A DNA stretch of 64,000 bases from NCBI RefSeq assembly GCF_905171765.1, contig NC_053391.1:193884559-193948558 (forward strand), in the 5' to 3' direction. The notes below the pieces were generated by a model. It searched no databases and had not been told where the DNA came from. It was given only the letters and a program-made list of their open reading frames with translations. This document shows, piece by piece, positions 24,954-35,770 of the stretch (the stretch's first letter is position 1; each line of letters begins with the position of its first letter). The DNA comes from Bufo bufo (lineage: Eukaryota; Chordata; Amphibia; Anura; Bufonidae). Both the position numbers and the translations under genes were made by a program.

Positions 24954-25717
24954 TAGTGTTGATCGAAAATTTTCTAATCGCGAATTTTTATCGCGAATAT
25001 CGGCACTTTGAGAATTCGCGAAGATGTAGAATATAGTGCTATATATTCGGAATCGAGAATATTCTAGATTTTTTTTCATCTGTAACCTCCCTTCTTGCTT
25101 GTGGGCCAATGAGAAGGCTGCAATATATTTGTCAGAGCTTAGCAACATCCCTAGCAACCAATAGGAAACTTGCCTACCCCATTACTATATAAGAAACTCC
25201 CCAGCAGCCATTTTCTGCAGTTTTTTTGCAGTTCTGAGAGAGAGAGAGAGCAGTGACATTGCTGTGCTCTGTGCTTTCATCTGGATCATATTCCTTATCC
25301 AATTACATTATATAGTTAGCTCATATATATATATATAATGCAGATAGTTAGTGGGAGATAGTCAGTGCAGGTTAGATAGTGATATAGAGTAGCTGATAGA
25401 TTTCATTGCAGGGTGTTAGGTAGTGTGATAGGAATTACTATTTCTCTGCTGTCCATACATACATGCTACAGACATAGTGCTGTGATGTCACAACAATACT
25501 TAGTGCACCAATCAGTAATATCTACTCAGACCTCATAAAATGTGAAGTTGCATGTATTGCACAAAAAATATACGCATCATTAGTGCCGATTTGCACAATC
25601 GCTGAAAATAATGACTGGAGATCACGAATTCTAGAATTCGCTAATTTATTGCAAATATTATGCAATAAATTTGTGAAATATCGCAAAAATGAATATTGCC
25701 TATGCCGCTCATCATTA
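24954..25717. repeat. complete hAT MITE with 8-bp duplication
   Basis: Ends TAGTGTTGATCGAAAA and GCCGCTCATCATTA. Perfect target duplication CATCTTAC at 24946-24953 and 25718-25725. The interior has a TATA-like ACTATATAAGAAAC followed by CAGCCATTTTCTGCAG (about 25180-25220), like a promoter remnant of a parent hAT. The right-hand half matches 1-631. Confidence 0.85.
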
Positions 25718-25725
25718 CATCTTAC

Positions 25726-26548
25726 ATACACATTGGTCACAAGTAGCCAGAAGGTGGCCAACCCCCTTAATTTTAATTAAATAACAAATAATATTGCACA
25801 CAAAATCAGAATGTGTCTTTATGTGAGACACATAAAGAGATAAGTAAACAATTAGTATTGTATATACACAAAAGGGCTAAGCTAGAAAAGATAATTGCTG
25901 CAGACAATTATAATTACTAGACAACCAAATGTTCCATTTTGTCTTTAACATGAGCAACTGGTTTGGAGCTGAGGGCAACATTCATTCAAACTAACAATTT
26001 TTACTGATATTGTTGAGCTAATTGAAGCATCCAAAAATTGGAAATTGATCCGAATTTTAGGAAAAATTTGATTCACAACAAATTTCCTGGAGCTTCGTGG
26101 TAACAAATCGAGTTTTTCCAAAAATGGTTGCAGCATGTTTTACAAAGTGAAAATAAGAAGCCTAGGAACAAGAGATCACCCATAATGAAGTGCAGCCAGC
26201 CAATCAGCAGTTAGCCAGCCTCAGTGATAACGCAGCCCTATAAAAATCCAAATTCCACCCAGTCGCCATTTTACAGTGAACTGGGCATGGGGAGAGATGT
26301 GAAAAGTGCTAGGGACAGTGTTTTATAAAACTTTAATTGTAGAGTCTTGGATAGGGACACTGCAGGGACAGTGAAGGGACAGTGTAGCGAGATCGTAGGG
26401 AGAGTTTTTAAACACTGTAGGGAGAACATAGGGAGACTGCAGGGACAGTAATCAGAAGCTGAAAGGATCCATAGGAGACTTTGCATCAAATTCCTGAACA
26501 GAGCTATCTAATTGAACAGTGTCAACTTGGTTAATAGATAAGCAATTC
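25726..26548. other. hAT-derived debris, no gene
   Basis: Contains TATAAAAATCC followed by CGCCATTTTACAGTG (about 26239-26278), the same promoter-like layout seen in other hAT elements here, and then short AGGGACAGTG-type tandem words. The termini of this hAT copy were not located; a right end may be at 29261. Confidence 0.4.
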
Positions 26549-26550
26549 TA

Positions 26551-27485
26551 CAAGGAGTGCAGAATTATTAGGCAAGTTGTATTTTTGAGGATTAATTTTA
26601 TTATTGAACAACAACCATGTTCTCAATGAACCCAAAAAACTCATTAATATCAAAGCTGAATATTTTTGGAAGTAGTTTTTAGTTTGTTTTTAGTTTTAGC
26701 TATTTTAGGGGGATATCTGTGTGTGCAGGTGACTATTACTGTGCATAATTATTAGGCAACTTAACAAAAAACAAATATATACCCATTTCAATTATTTATT
26801 TTTACCAGTGAAACCAATATAACATCTCAACATTCACAAATATACATTTCTGACATTCAAAAACAAAACAAAAACAAATCAGTGACCAATATAGCCACCT
26901 TTCTTTGCAAGGACACTCAAAAGCCTGCCATCCATGGATTCTGTCAGTGTTTTGATCTGTTCACCATCAACATTGCGTGCAGCAGCAACCACAGCCTCCC
27001 AGACACTGTTCAGAGAGGTGTACTGTTTTCCCTCCTTGTAAATCTCACATTTGATGATGGACCACAGGTTCTCAATGGAGTTCAGATCAGGTGAACAAGG
27101 AGGCCATGTCATTAGATTTTCTTCTTTTATACCCTTTCTTGCCAGCCACGCTGTGGAGTACTTGGACGCGTGTGATGGAGCATTGTCCTGCATGAAAATC
27201 ATGTTTTTCTTGAAGGATGCAGACTTCTTCCTGTACCACTGCTTGAAGAAGGTGTCTTCCAGAAACTGGCAGTAGGAATGGGAGTTGAGCTTGACTCCAT
27301 CCTAACCCCGAAAAGGCCCCACAAGCTCATCTTTGATGATACCAGCCCAAACCAGTACTCCACCTCCACCTTGCTGGCGTCTGAGTCGGACTGGAGCTCT
27401 CTGCCCTTTACCAATCCAGCCACGGGCCCATCCATCTGGCCCATCAAGACTCACTCTCATTTCATCAGTCCATAAACATAAAAAA
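26551..27485 (-). mobile_element. Tc1/mariner element, truncated
   Basis: One terminal repeat is present, starting after TA at 26549-26550 with GTGCAGAATTATTAGGCAA nearby. A second copy of the end motif GTGCATAATTATTAGGCAA lies at about 26738. The transposase frame runs leftward. The other end is missing: the sequence changes to a tandem repeat at about 27485, inside the transposase. Confidence 0.75.
26879..27475 (-). pseudogene. Tc1/mariner transposase, N-terminus missing
   Basis: Cut-and-paste transposase of the DDE family. The minus strand shows the catalytic half in order: WTDEMRVSLDGPDGW (first Asp), GGGVLVWAGI, a frameshift near 27300, then FLEDTFFKQWYRKK, MQDNAPSHASKY (second Asp), WPPCSPDLNSIENLW (third acidic residue, Glu), and a C-terminus ending KKGGYIGH. 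The spacing between the second Asp and the Glu is in the mid-30s, as in Tc1-like enzymes. The N-terminal helix-turn-helix DNA-binding domain is absent because the element is cut at about 27485. A single frameshift and the missing half make it a pseudogene. Confidence 0.85.
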
Positions 27486-27487
27486 AG

Positions 27488-27990
27488 TGTTTGTCCCTCT
27501 ATATAGCTGCGGTATCTCAGCAGAACCGCACACAACTGCTGCACAATACAAATGCACTATAATATACTTTCTATGTTAGAAGGTATAATATAGGTATATC
27601 ACACCCCTCAATAAGTTTTTTTGGGGGGCAACAGGTATATTACACCAGTTGCAATTACTTATTCCAATAGTGTTTGTCCCTGTATCTAGCTGCGTTATCT
27701 CAGCAGAACCGTACACAACTGCTGCACAATACAAATGCACTATAATATAATTTCTATGTTAGAAGGTATATTATAGGTATATCACACCCCTCAATCGGAT
27801 TTTGTTTTTTGGGGCAACAGGCATATCACACCAGTTGCAATTAGTTATTCCAATAGCGTTTGTCCCTCTATCTAGCTGCAGTATCGCAGCAGAACCGCAC
27901 ACAACTGCTGCACAATACAAATGCACTATAATATACTTTATATGTTAGAAAGTATATTATAGGTATATCACACCCCTCTGTATGTCACAC
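27488..27990. repeat. three tandem units of about 180 bp
   Basis: The unit runs from GTTTGTCCCTCTATCTAGC through GCTGCACAATACAAATGC and GGTATATCACACCCCTC. Copies begin near 27488, 27670 and 27858; the third is incomplete. It abuts the cut transposase and is probably the subterminal array of a hAT element. Confidence 0.7.
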
Positions 27991-29261
27991 GTATTGATAG
28001 CACACCTATACCAGTCCTTAAAAGGACTTTTGTGGCCCTATTAGCTAACGTTTGGTGTCCCTAATAGTCGGTCCCTGCTCAACACAGCAACCTCTTCCTA
28101 CACTGGCAAAAAACTGAATGTAAAATGGCTGCCAGATGGGGTTTATTTATAGTGTAGGGGGTGTGTCCATGTGCTGAAACATCTCAATTGGCTGTCCTGT
28201 CCAACCTGATGGATTTGTCATGGGTCAAAGTTCTGCACAATGCAAAAGAATATGGCGACGGCGGACATCGCCATATGTTCGCCTGTTCGGATAACTGCGA
28301 ACCAGCAAAGTTTGCCATGAAACGCCTGCCGGGCGAACCGCAAGGCCATCTCTACTTCTGGCCACGTGCTTCAGCCACTTTTGATGCTGCCACCCACCTG
28401 CTGCCATCTTCTCCTACTGCCACTATATTGTGATGTTCCTGCCACTGCTGTTGCTTCCTACCGCCCCACTCTGACTGGGCCACTATGTTGACTCCTCTTG
28501 CGGCTAACACCCTCCCTACTCTATCATGGCGCCTCTACTTGTAACAGGCTCTTTCGCAATCTATGTGGAAACAGCAGATGGTGTAAAATGAGACCATTCT
28601 TTCACTCTGTAGTAGAATGAGTGGGTAACACAATATCTTATCTATCAATCAATGTGGACACCTCACAAACAGTGAAATGAGACTGCTCTTTTACAATTTA
28701 GTAAAATCAGTGGCTAACAGGTTAACTAGCAATCTATGTGGAAACAGCAGACGGTATAAAATGGCACTGCTCTTTCACTCTATAGTAGAATTTTGGGCCA
28801 CAGCATGGTTAAGTACATTATACCTGACGCAAACATTCACACGTCAGTTATTTGGTCAGTTAATTCCAGCAGTTACTGTATGGTGAGCCAAAATCAGGAG
28901 CCAATCCTCACTCGCAGGTAATGTATCATGAAAAGATCTGCACCTGTTCTTTATTTTGGACTAATAACTGACCAAATAATTGAACTGTGAACTGAGACTA
29001 CTAGTGACGTATGGTGTATGTCATCCATATACAGTATGTGACCTGCCTGTCATACTGATGCACAGTAAGTGTTTCACTACCAGAATTTGTAGTTGCTGCA
29101 ATGTACTGTGATGTACACCGACATACACTCTTCCTGCAGGCCATGATATACAGTAGCTAATTGAATGAGCTTCGTGACAAATTAATTCGTAACAGAGCAA
29201 ATTTTTTGAATAATTCGGCAAAGTGTCCGAATAGAATTTTTGAAAACTTCGCTTATCTCTA
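27991..29261. repeat. right part of a hAT-like element with internal arrays
   Basis: Ends at 29261 with CTTCGCTTATCTCTA, the family-type hAT terminus. Inside are about three diverged ~105-bp repeats carrying AATCTATGTGGAAACAGCAG and AAATGAGAC (28540-28790). A palindrome around 28845-28985 has CAGTTATTTGGTCAGTTAA and its complement. The left end is not certain. Confidence 0.5.
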
Positions 29262-29345
29262 ATCACTGATACCCTTAAGGATGTCAGAAATTGAGGGATA
29301 TTGAGAAGTGTTCCATGATGTCGCAATCTTAGTTCTAGTCATAAT
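29262..29345 (-). pseudogene. L1-like LINE fragment left of the hAT insertion
   Basis: Minus-strand translation reads IMTRTKIATSWNTSQYPSIS, continuing a LINE frame that resumes at 36068 across the inserted hAT element. Joined over the 8-bp duplication GTCATAAT, this resembles the C-terminal region of L1-clade ORF2. The left edge is cut by the hAT-like end at 29261. Confidence 0.55.
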
Positions 29346-29600
29346 TAGGGATGAGCGAACCCGAACTGTATAGTTTGGGTTCGTACCGAGTTTTGGGGTG
29401 TCCGTGACACGGACCCGAACCCGAACATTTTCGTAAAAGTCCGGGTTCGGGTTCGGTGTTCGGCGCTTTCTTGGCGCTTTTTGAAAGGCTGCAAAGCAGC
29501 CAATCAACAAGCGTCATACTACTTGGCCCAAGAGGCCATCACAGCCTTGCCTACTATTGGCATGGCTGTGATTGGCCAGTGCACCATGTGACCCAGCCTC

Positions 29601-29660
29601 TATTTAAGCTGGAGTCACGTAGCGCCGCACGTCACTCTGCTATGATCAGTATAGGGAGAG
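29601..29660 (+). promoter_or_regulatory. hAT TATA-like promoter and leader
   Basis: CCTCTATTTAAGCTGG is followed about 30 bases later by GTCACTCTGCTATGATCAG. The same arrangement is conserved at the transposase-proximal end of the second copy (minus strand, about 59645-59704), where it lies upstream of transposase. In this copy it points toward the 295-bp array and the antisense side of the Piwi fragment. Confidence 0.5.
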
Positions 29661-30180
29661 GTTGCAGCTGCGACGTTAGGGCGAGATTAGGCAGATTAAC
29701 TCCTCCAAAAGACTTCATTCTGTGATCGATCTGCAGCTGTGGATCATTGAAGTGCTATTATTGACTTGCTCACTTTTTTGAGGCTGCCCAGAGCGTTTTT
29801 AGATCACTTTTTTTCTGGGGTGATCGGCGGCCATTTTGTGACTTGTGGTGCGCTAGCACGAGCTATCACCAAGTGTATTTAACCATCGATAGTGTGGTTA
29901 TTTTGTGCTATATCCTACATCAGCTGCAGGCTGAGCCTGTGTCACCGAAGTGCATTTAACCATCAACAGTCTGGTTATTTTTTGGCCATATACTACATCA
30001 GCTGCAGGCTGAGCCTGTTTCACCCAAGTGCATTTAACCATCAACAGTCTGATTATTTTTTTGCCATATACTACATCAGCTGCAGGCTGAGCCTGTGTCA
30101 CCGAAGTGCATTTAACCATCAACAGTCTGGTTATTTTTTGGCCATATATTACATCAGGGGCAAGTTGAGCCTGTCACCCA

Positions 30181-33169
30181 GCGCCTAAAAAATAGACCTG
30201 ACATTTCTATTCAACCAAATCTGCACAGTTTTAGCTGGTCAAGTTATTTGTAGTGAACGTCAAAGCAGACTTTTTGTTCTGGGTTGAAAAAGCATTCCCA
30301 AATTTGCCATTCTGAAAATAACTAGTTTGTGGTATTTCAGGCCTAATTGAAATCTATCCCAAAAAGAAAATCTTACATTGAAGTTATTGATAGTATCATT
30401 CAGAAAAACCTAAGACACACGCTAGCGTGCTGATAGAAGTGTCATTCTGTGATTAAACCTATAACTGTCACACAGCGCAAAAAAAAACAGGTCTCACATC
30501 TCTATTCAACCAAATCTGCACAGTTTTAGCTGGTCAAGTTATTTGTAGTGACCGTCAAAGCAGACTTTTTTTTCTGGGTTGAAAAAGCATTCCCAAATTT
30601 GCCATTCTGAAAATAACTAGTTTGTGGTATTTCAGGCCTACTTGAAATCTATCCCAAAAAGAAAATCTTACATTGAAGTTATTGATAGTATCATTCAGAA
30701 AAACCTAAGACACACGCTAGCGTGCTGATAGAAGTGTCATTCTGTGATTAAACCTATAACTGTCACACAGCGCAAAAAAAAAACAGGTCTCACATCTCTA
30801 TTCAACCAAATCTGCACAGTTTTAGCTGGTCAAGTTATTTGTAGTGACCGTCAAAGCAGACTTTTTGTTCTGGGTTGAAAAAGCATTCCCAAATTTGCCA
30901 TTCTGAAAATAACTAGTTTGTGGTATTTCAGGCCTACTTGAAATCTATCCCAAAAAGAAAATCTTACATTGAAGTTATTGATAGTATCATTCAGAAAAAC
31001 CTAAGACACACGCTAGCGTGCTGATAGAAGTGTCATTCTGTGATTAAACCTATAACTGTCACACAGCGCAAAAAAAAAACAGGTCTCACATCTCTATTCA
31101 ACCAAATCTGCACAGTTTTAGCTGGTCAAGTTATTTGTAGTGACCGTCAAAGCAGACTTTTTGTTCTGGGTTGAAAAAGCATTCCCAAATTTGCCATTCT
31201 GAAAATAACTAGTTTGTGGTATTTCAGGCCTACTTGAAATCTATCCCAAAAAGAAAATCTTACATTGAAGTTATTGATAGTATCATTCAGAAAAACCTAA
31301 GACACACGCTAGCGTGCTGATAGAAGTGTCATTCTGTGATTAAACCTATAACTGTCACACAGCGCAAAAAAAAACAGGTCTCACATCTCTATTCAACCAA
31401 ATCTGCACAGTTTTAGCTGGTCAAGTTATTTGTAGTGACCGTCAAAGCAGACTTTTTGTTCTGGGTTGAAAAAGCATTCCCAAATTTGCCATTCTGAAAA
31501 TAACTAGTTTGTGGTATTTCAGGCCTACTTGAAATCTATCCCAAAAAGAAAATCTTACATTGAAGTTATTGATAGTATCATTCAGAAAAACCTAAGACAC
31601 ACGCTAGCGTGCTGATAGAAGTGTCATTCTGTGATTAAACCTATAACTGTCACACAGCGCAAAAAAAAACAGGTCTCACATCTCTATTCAACCAAATCTG
31701 CACAGTTTTAGCTGGTCAAGTTATTTGTAGTGACCGTCAAAGCAGACTTTTTGTTCTGGGTTGAAAAAGCATTCCCAAATTTGCCATTCTGAAAATAACT
31801 AGTTTGTGGTATTTCAGGCCTACTTGAAATCTATCCCAAAAAGAAAATCTTACATTGAAGTTATTGATAGTGTCATTCAGAAAAACCTAAGACACACGCT
31901 AGCGTGCTGAAAGAAGTGTCATTCTGTGATTAAACCTATAACTGTCACACAGCGCAAAAAAAAACAGGTCTCACATCTCTATTCAACCAAATCTGCACAG
32001 TTTTAGCTGGTCAAGTTATTTGTAGTGACCGTCAAAGCAGACTTTTTGTTCTGGGTTGAAAAAGCATTCCCAAATTTGCCATTCTGAAAATAACTAGTTT
32101 GTGGTATTTCAGGCCTACTTGAAATCTATCCCAAAAAGAAAATCTTACATTGAAGTTATTGATAGTGTCATTCAGAAAAACCTAATACACACGCTAGCGT
32201 GCTGATAGAAGTGTCATTCTGTGATTAAACCTATAACTGTCACACAGCGCAAAAAAAAAAACAGGTCTCACATCTCTATTCAACCAAATCTGCACAGTTT
32301 TAGCTGGTCAAGTTATTTGTAGTGACCGTCAAAGCAGACTTTTTGTTCTGGGTTGAAAAAGCATTCCCAAATTTGCCATTCTGAAAATAACTAGTTTGTG
32401 GTATTTCAGGCCTACTTGAAATCTTTCCCAAAAAGAAAATCTTACATTGAAGTTATTGATAGTATCATTCAGAAAAACCTAAGACACACGCTAGCGTGCT
32501 GATAGAAGTGTCATTCTGTGATTAAACCTATAACTGTCACACAGCGCAAAAAAAAACAGGTCTCACATCTCTATTCAACCAAATCTGCACAGTTTTAGCT
32601 GGTCAAGTTATTTGTAGTGACCGTCAAAGCAGACTTTTGTTCTGGGTTGAAAAAGCATTCCCAAATTTGCCATTCTGAAAATAACTAGTTTGTGGTATTT
32701 CAGGCCTACTTGAAATCTATCCCAAAAAGAAAATCTTACATTGAAGTTATTGATAGTGTCATTCAGAAAAACCTAATACACACGCTAGCGTGCTGATAGA
32801 AGTGTCATTCTGTGATTAAACCTATAACTGTCACACAGCGCAAAAAAAAAACAGGTCTCACATCTCTATTCAACCAAATCTGCACAGTTTTAGCTGGTCA
32901 AGTTATTTGTAGTGACCGTCAAAGCAGACTTTTTGTTCTGGGTTAAAAAAGCATTCCCAAATTTGCCATTCTGAAAATAACTAGTTTGTGGTATTTCAGG
33001 CCTACTTGAAATCTATCCCAAAAAGAAAATCTTACATTGAAGGTATTGATAGTGTCATTCAGAAAAACCTAAGACACACGCTACCGTGCAGATAGAAGTC
33101 TGATTCTGTGATTAAACCTTAACCTGTCACACAGTGCAAAAAAAAAACATGTCTCACATTTCTATTCAA
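30181..33169 (+). repeat. tandem array of 295-bp units, about 10 copies
   Basis: CTGCACAGTTTTAGCTGG recurs at 30221, 30516, 30812, 31108, 31403, 31698, 31993, 32290, 32585 and 32880, a spacing of 295-297. Units are nearly identical and include ACACGCTAGCGTGCTG, itself a short palindrome. Length changes are confined to the A run after CACAGCGC. The second hAT copy has about 4.5 units, so the array expands and contracts. The last unit stops at CTATTCAA where the foreign block begins. Confidence 0.95.
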
Positions 33170-33461
33170 TAGTCTGCCGGGTGTTCACTCCAAGGTCATG
33201 GAAGTCACGCCTGCGGCCACCCCGTTCTCCGAGGGATATGTCCTGAAATCCAGCTGAAAGCTGCAGAACATCAGTCGGAGGTCTCTCCACTACTGGCGGG
33301 CCTCTCTGGCGCCCTCTTCCCACAAGCAAAGGCTCGGCTGGTGGCTGCTGGGGTCTTTCAATGCGTCTAGGTTCTTGAGCCTCTTGCTCCTGTCCAGGCT
33401 GTCCTTGGCTTGGCTGCCCCGTGGCACGTGCTCTTCTGCGGGCTCTGGCTCGTCCACTCAT
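33162..33461 (-). CDS. piwil1: N-terminal fragment of PIWIL1 captured in a hAT element
   Basis: A 99-codon minus-strand frame starts at ATG 33461. Residues 2-13 form an arginine-rich [11 protein letters not shown] stretch like the N-terminal arginine motifs of PIWI proteins, which are methylated and bound by Tudor proteins. Residues 48-56 (VGRGRQRGP) and 66-96 ([17 protein letters not shown], then [14 protein letters not shown]) match the conserved N-terminus of vertebrate PIWIL1. PIWIL1 is the germline Argonaute that binds piRNAs; the full protein is about 860 residues. Here PAZ, MID and PIWI domains are absent. The match stops at residue 96 and the last codons plus stop come from the hAT array. 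Upstream are a short leader and a retroviral primer binding site. No frameshift is seen. Function unknown; a protein this short could at most be a Tudor-binding decoy. Confidence 0.88.
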   Translation of the reverse strand: MSGRARARRRARATGQPSQGQPGQEQEAQEPRRIERPQQPPAEPLLVGRGRQRGPPVVERPPTDVLQLSAGFQDISLGERGGRRRDFHDLGVNTRQTIE

Positions 33462-33599
33462 CTTCTATTCCTGAGAGGATATAAACTGCTAATAAGGTCA
33501 ATCTGCCACCTAGCAGCTCCGCCGTGGCACAATCACCTCAGAACTCGCACACTGGTGACTTTAGGTATATTCACTGGTCACTTTGAGCAGAATGATGAC
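33462..33599 (-). other. leader between primer binding site and Piwi ATG
   Basis: 138 bases with no long frame. Immediately before the ATG the minus strand reads TTTATATCCTCTCAG|GAATAG, which resembles a splice acceptor. The captured Piwi part could thus have come with its intron edge (DNA-level capture) rather than from spliced mRNA, or the resemblance is chance. Confidence 0.45.
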
Positions 33600-33617
33600 A
33601 TCCGAGTCACGGCACCA
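33600..33617 (-). promoter_or_regulatory. retroviral-type primer binding site, tRNA-His
   Basis: The minus strand reads TGGTGCCGTGACTCGGAT, an exact 18-nt complement of the 3' end of eukaryotic tRNA-His including CCA. Two bases separate it from an LTR end (GGATTACA). The plus strand equals only the last 18 nt of the tRNA, with no tRNA body, so this is a primer site and not a tRNA gene. tRNA-His priming is known from several vertebrate retroviruses and endogenous retroviruses. Confidence 0.85.
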
Positions 33618-33619
33618 AA

Positions 33620-33831
33620 TGTAATCCTCTTTTCCTTGCACCATCTGCGACACCTCCAGCTTTCACACTCACTCGGTCACCAGCTCCTCTAGGCATAAAC
33701 TCTAAGTGGACTCTAAGGGACGACACTCAGGTCTTCTGTGGTTTAAAGCTTTATTGAGGTGTAGTGCACTTGGCTGGAGCCTGTAATACAACAGGGAAAC
33801 ACTGCCACTATGTGGTATACAGCCAGGTCAC
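33620..33831 (-). mobile_element. LTR 3' part (R-U5) of an endogenous retroelement
   Basis: The minus strand carries AATAAA (33755-33750) and then about 130 bases ending GGATTACA right before the tRNA-His primer site, the order expected for R, U5 and PBS. U3 is truncated at about 33831, where the 141-bp hAT array begins. No gag, pol or env follows downstream; the Piwi fragment occupies the position of the first gene. Confidence 0.7.
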
Positions 33832-35770
33832 CAGGACCTCTCTCCTCTGTCTGGGTGCCGGGGCCTAAATGTGTGACAGTGGCCTGTTCCAGTGGTGGGT
33901 GACGTGATGCCTGATTCTCTGCTATGACATGAAGACTGATTCTGCGCTGACATAAGGCCAGATTCTCTGTTACGGGACCTCTCTCCTCTGCCTGGGTGCC
34001 TGGGCCTAAATGTGTGACAGTGGCCAGTTCCAGTGGTGGGTGACGTGAAGCCTGATTCTCTGCTATGACATGAAGACAGATTCTGTGCTGACATAAGGCC
34101 AGATTCTCTGTTACAGGACCTCTCTCCTCTGTCTGGGTGCCTGGGCCTAAATGTGTGACAGTGGCCTGTTCCAGTGGTGGGTGACGTGATGCCTGATTCT
34201 CTGCTATGACATGAAGACTGATTCTGCGCTGACATAAGGCCAGATTCTCTGTTACGGGACCGCTCTCCTCTGTCTGGGTGCCGGGGCCTAAATGTGTGAC
34301 AGTGGCCTGTTCCAGTGGTGGGTGACGTGAATCCTGATTCTCTGCTATGACATAAAGACAGATTCTGTGCTGACATCAGGCCAGATTCTCTGTTACGGGA
34401 CCTCTCTCCTCTGCCTGGGTGCCTGGGCCTAAATGTGTGACAGTGGCCTGTTCCAGTGGTGGGTGACGTGAAGCCTGATTCTCTGCTATGACATGAAGAC
34501 AGATTCTGCGCTGACATAAGGCCAGATTTTCTGTTACGGGACCGCTCTCCTCTGTCTGGGTGCCGGGGCCTAAATGTGTGACAGTGGCCTGTTCCAGTTG
34601 TGGGTGACGTGAAGCCTGATTCTCTGCTATGACATGAAGACAGATTCTGCGCTGACATAAGGCCAGATTCTCTGTTACGGGACCTCTCTCCTCTGCCTGG
34701 GTGCCTGGGCCTAAATGTGTGACAGTGGCCTGTTCCAGTGGTGGGTGACGTGAAGCCTGATTCTCTGCTATGACATGAATACAGATTCTGCGCTGACATA
34801 AGGCCAGATTCTCTGTTATGGGACCGCTCTCCTCTGTCTGGGTGCCGGGGCCTAAATGTGTGACAGTGGCCTGTTCCAGTGGTGGGTGACGTGAAGCCTG
34901 ATTCTCTGCTATGACATGAAGACAGATTCTGTGCTGACATAAGGCCAGATTCTCTGTTACGGGACCTCTCTCCTCTGCCTGGGTGCCTGGGCCTAAATGT
35001 GTGACAGTGGCCTGTTCCAGTGGTGGGTGACGTGAAGCCTGATTCTCTGCTATGACATGAATACAGATTCTGCGCTGACATAAGGCCAGATTCTCTGTTA
35101 CGGGACCTCTCTCCTCTGCCTGGGTGCCTGGGCCTAAATGTGTGACAGTGGCCTGTTCCAGTGGTGGGTGACGTGAAGCCTGATTCTCTGCTATGACATG
35201 AAGACAGATTCTGTGCTGACATCAGGCCAGATTCTCTGTTACGGGACCTCTCTCCTCTGCCTGGGTGCCAGGGCCTAAATGTGTGACAGTGGCCTGTTCC
35301 AGTGGTGGGTGACGTGAAGCCTGATTCTCTGCTATGACATGAATACAGATTCTGCGCTGACATAAGGCCAGATTCTCTGTTACGGGACCTCTCTCCTCTG
35401 CCTGGGTGCCTGGGCCTAAATGTGTGACAGTGGCCTGTTCCAGTGGTGGGTGACGTGAAGCCTGATTCTCTGCTATGACATGAAGACAGATTCTGCGCTG
35501 AAATAAGGCCAGATTCTCTGTTACGGGACCTCTCCTCTGCCTGGGTGCCTGGGCCTAAATGTGTGACAGTGGCCTGTTCCAGTGGTGGGTGATGTGAAGC
35601 CTGATTCTCTGCTATGACATGAAGACTGATTCTGCGCTGACATGAAGCCAGATTCTCTGCTATGGCATGAAGAGACTGATTCTCTGCTGACATGAAGCCA
35701 GATTCTTTGCTATGGCATGAAGAGACTGATTCTCTGCTGACGTGAAGCCAGATTCTCTGCTATGGGACCT
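33832..35770 (-). repeat. tandem array of 141-bp units, about 12-13 copies
   Basis: GACCTCTCTCCTCTG recurs every 141 bases (33835, 33976, 34117 and onward to about 35527). It is followed by shorter units of about 60 bp with ATGAAGCCAGATTC. Because 141 is a multiple of three and the units lack stops, a 621-codon frame stays open on the minus strand (33828-35693), giving a 47-residue peptide repeat with CHSRESG and SPTTGTGHCHT words. The open frame is probably incidental. Confidence 0.92.

Noticed and set aside
30181..33169. CRISPR-like array
   Set aside because: Whole 295-bp units are identical head to tail with no variable spacers, in a vertebrate genome; this is a satellite-type array.
33600..33617. 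tRNA-His gene fragment on the plus strand
   Set aside because: Only the last 18 nt including CCA match. Nuclear tRNA genes do not encode CCA, and no tRNA body or internal promoter is present. On the minus strand it is a primer binding site next to an LTR end.
33828..35693. 621-codon protein of 47-residue repeats
   Set aside because: It coincides exactly with the 141-bp tandem array of a hAT element. No start context, domain or homologue is recognised, so it is listed only as a repeat.
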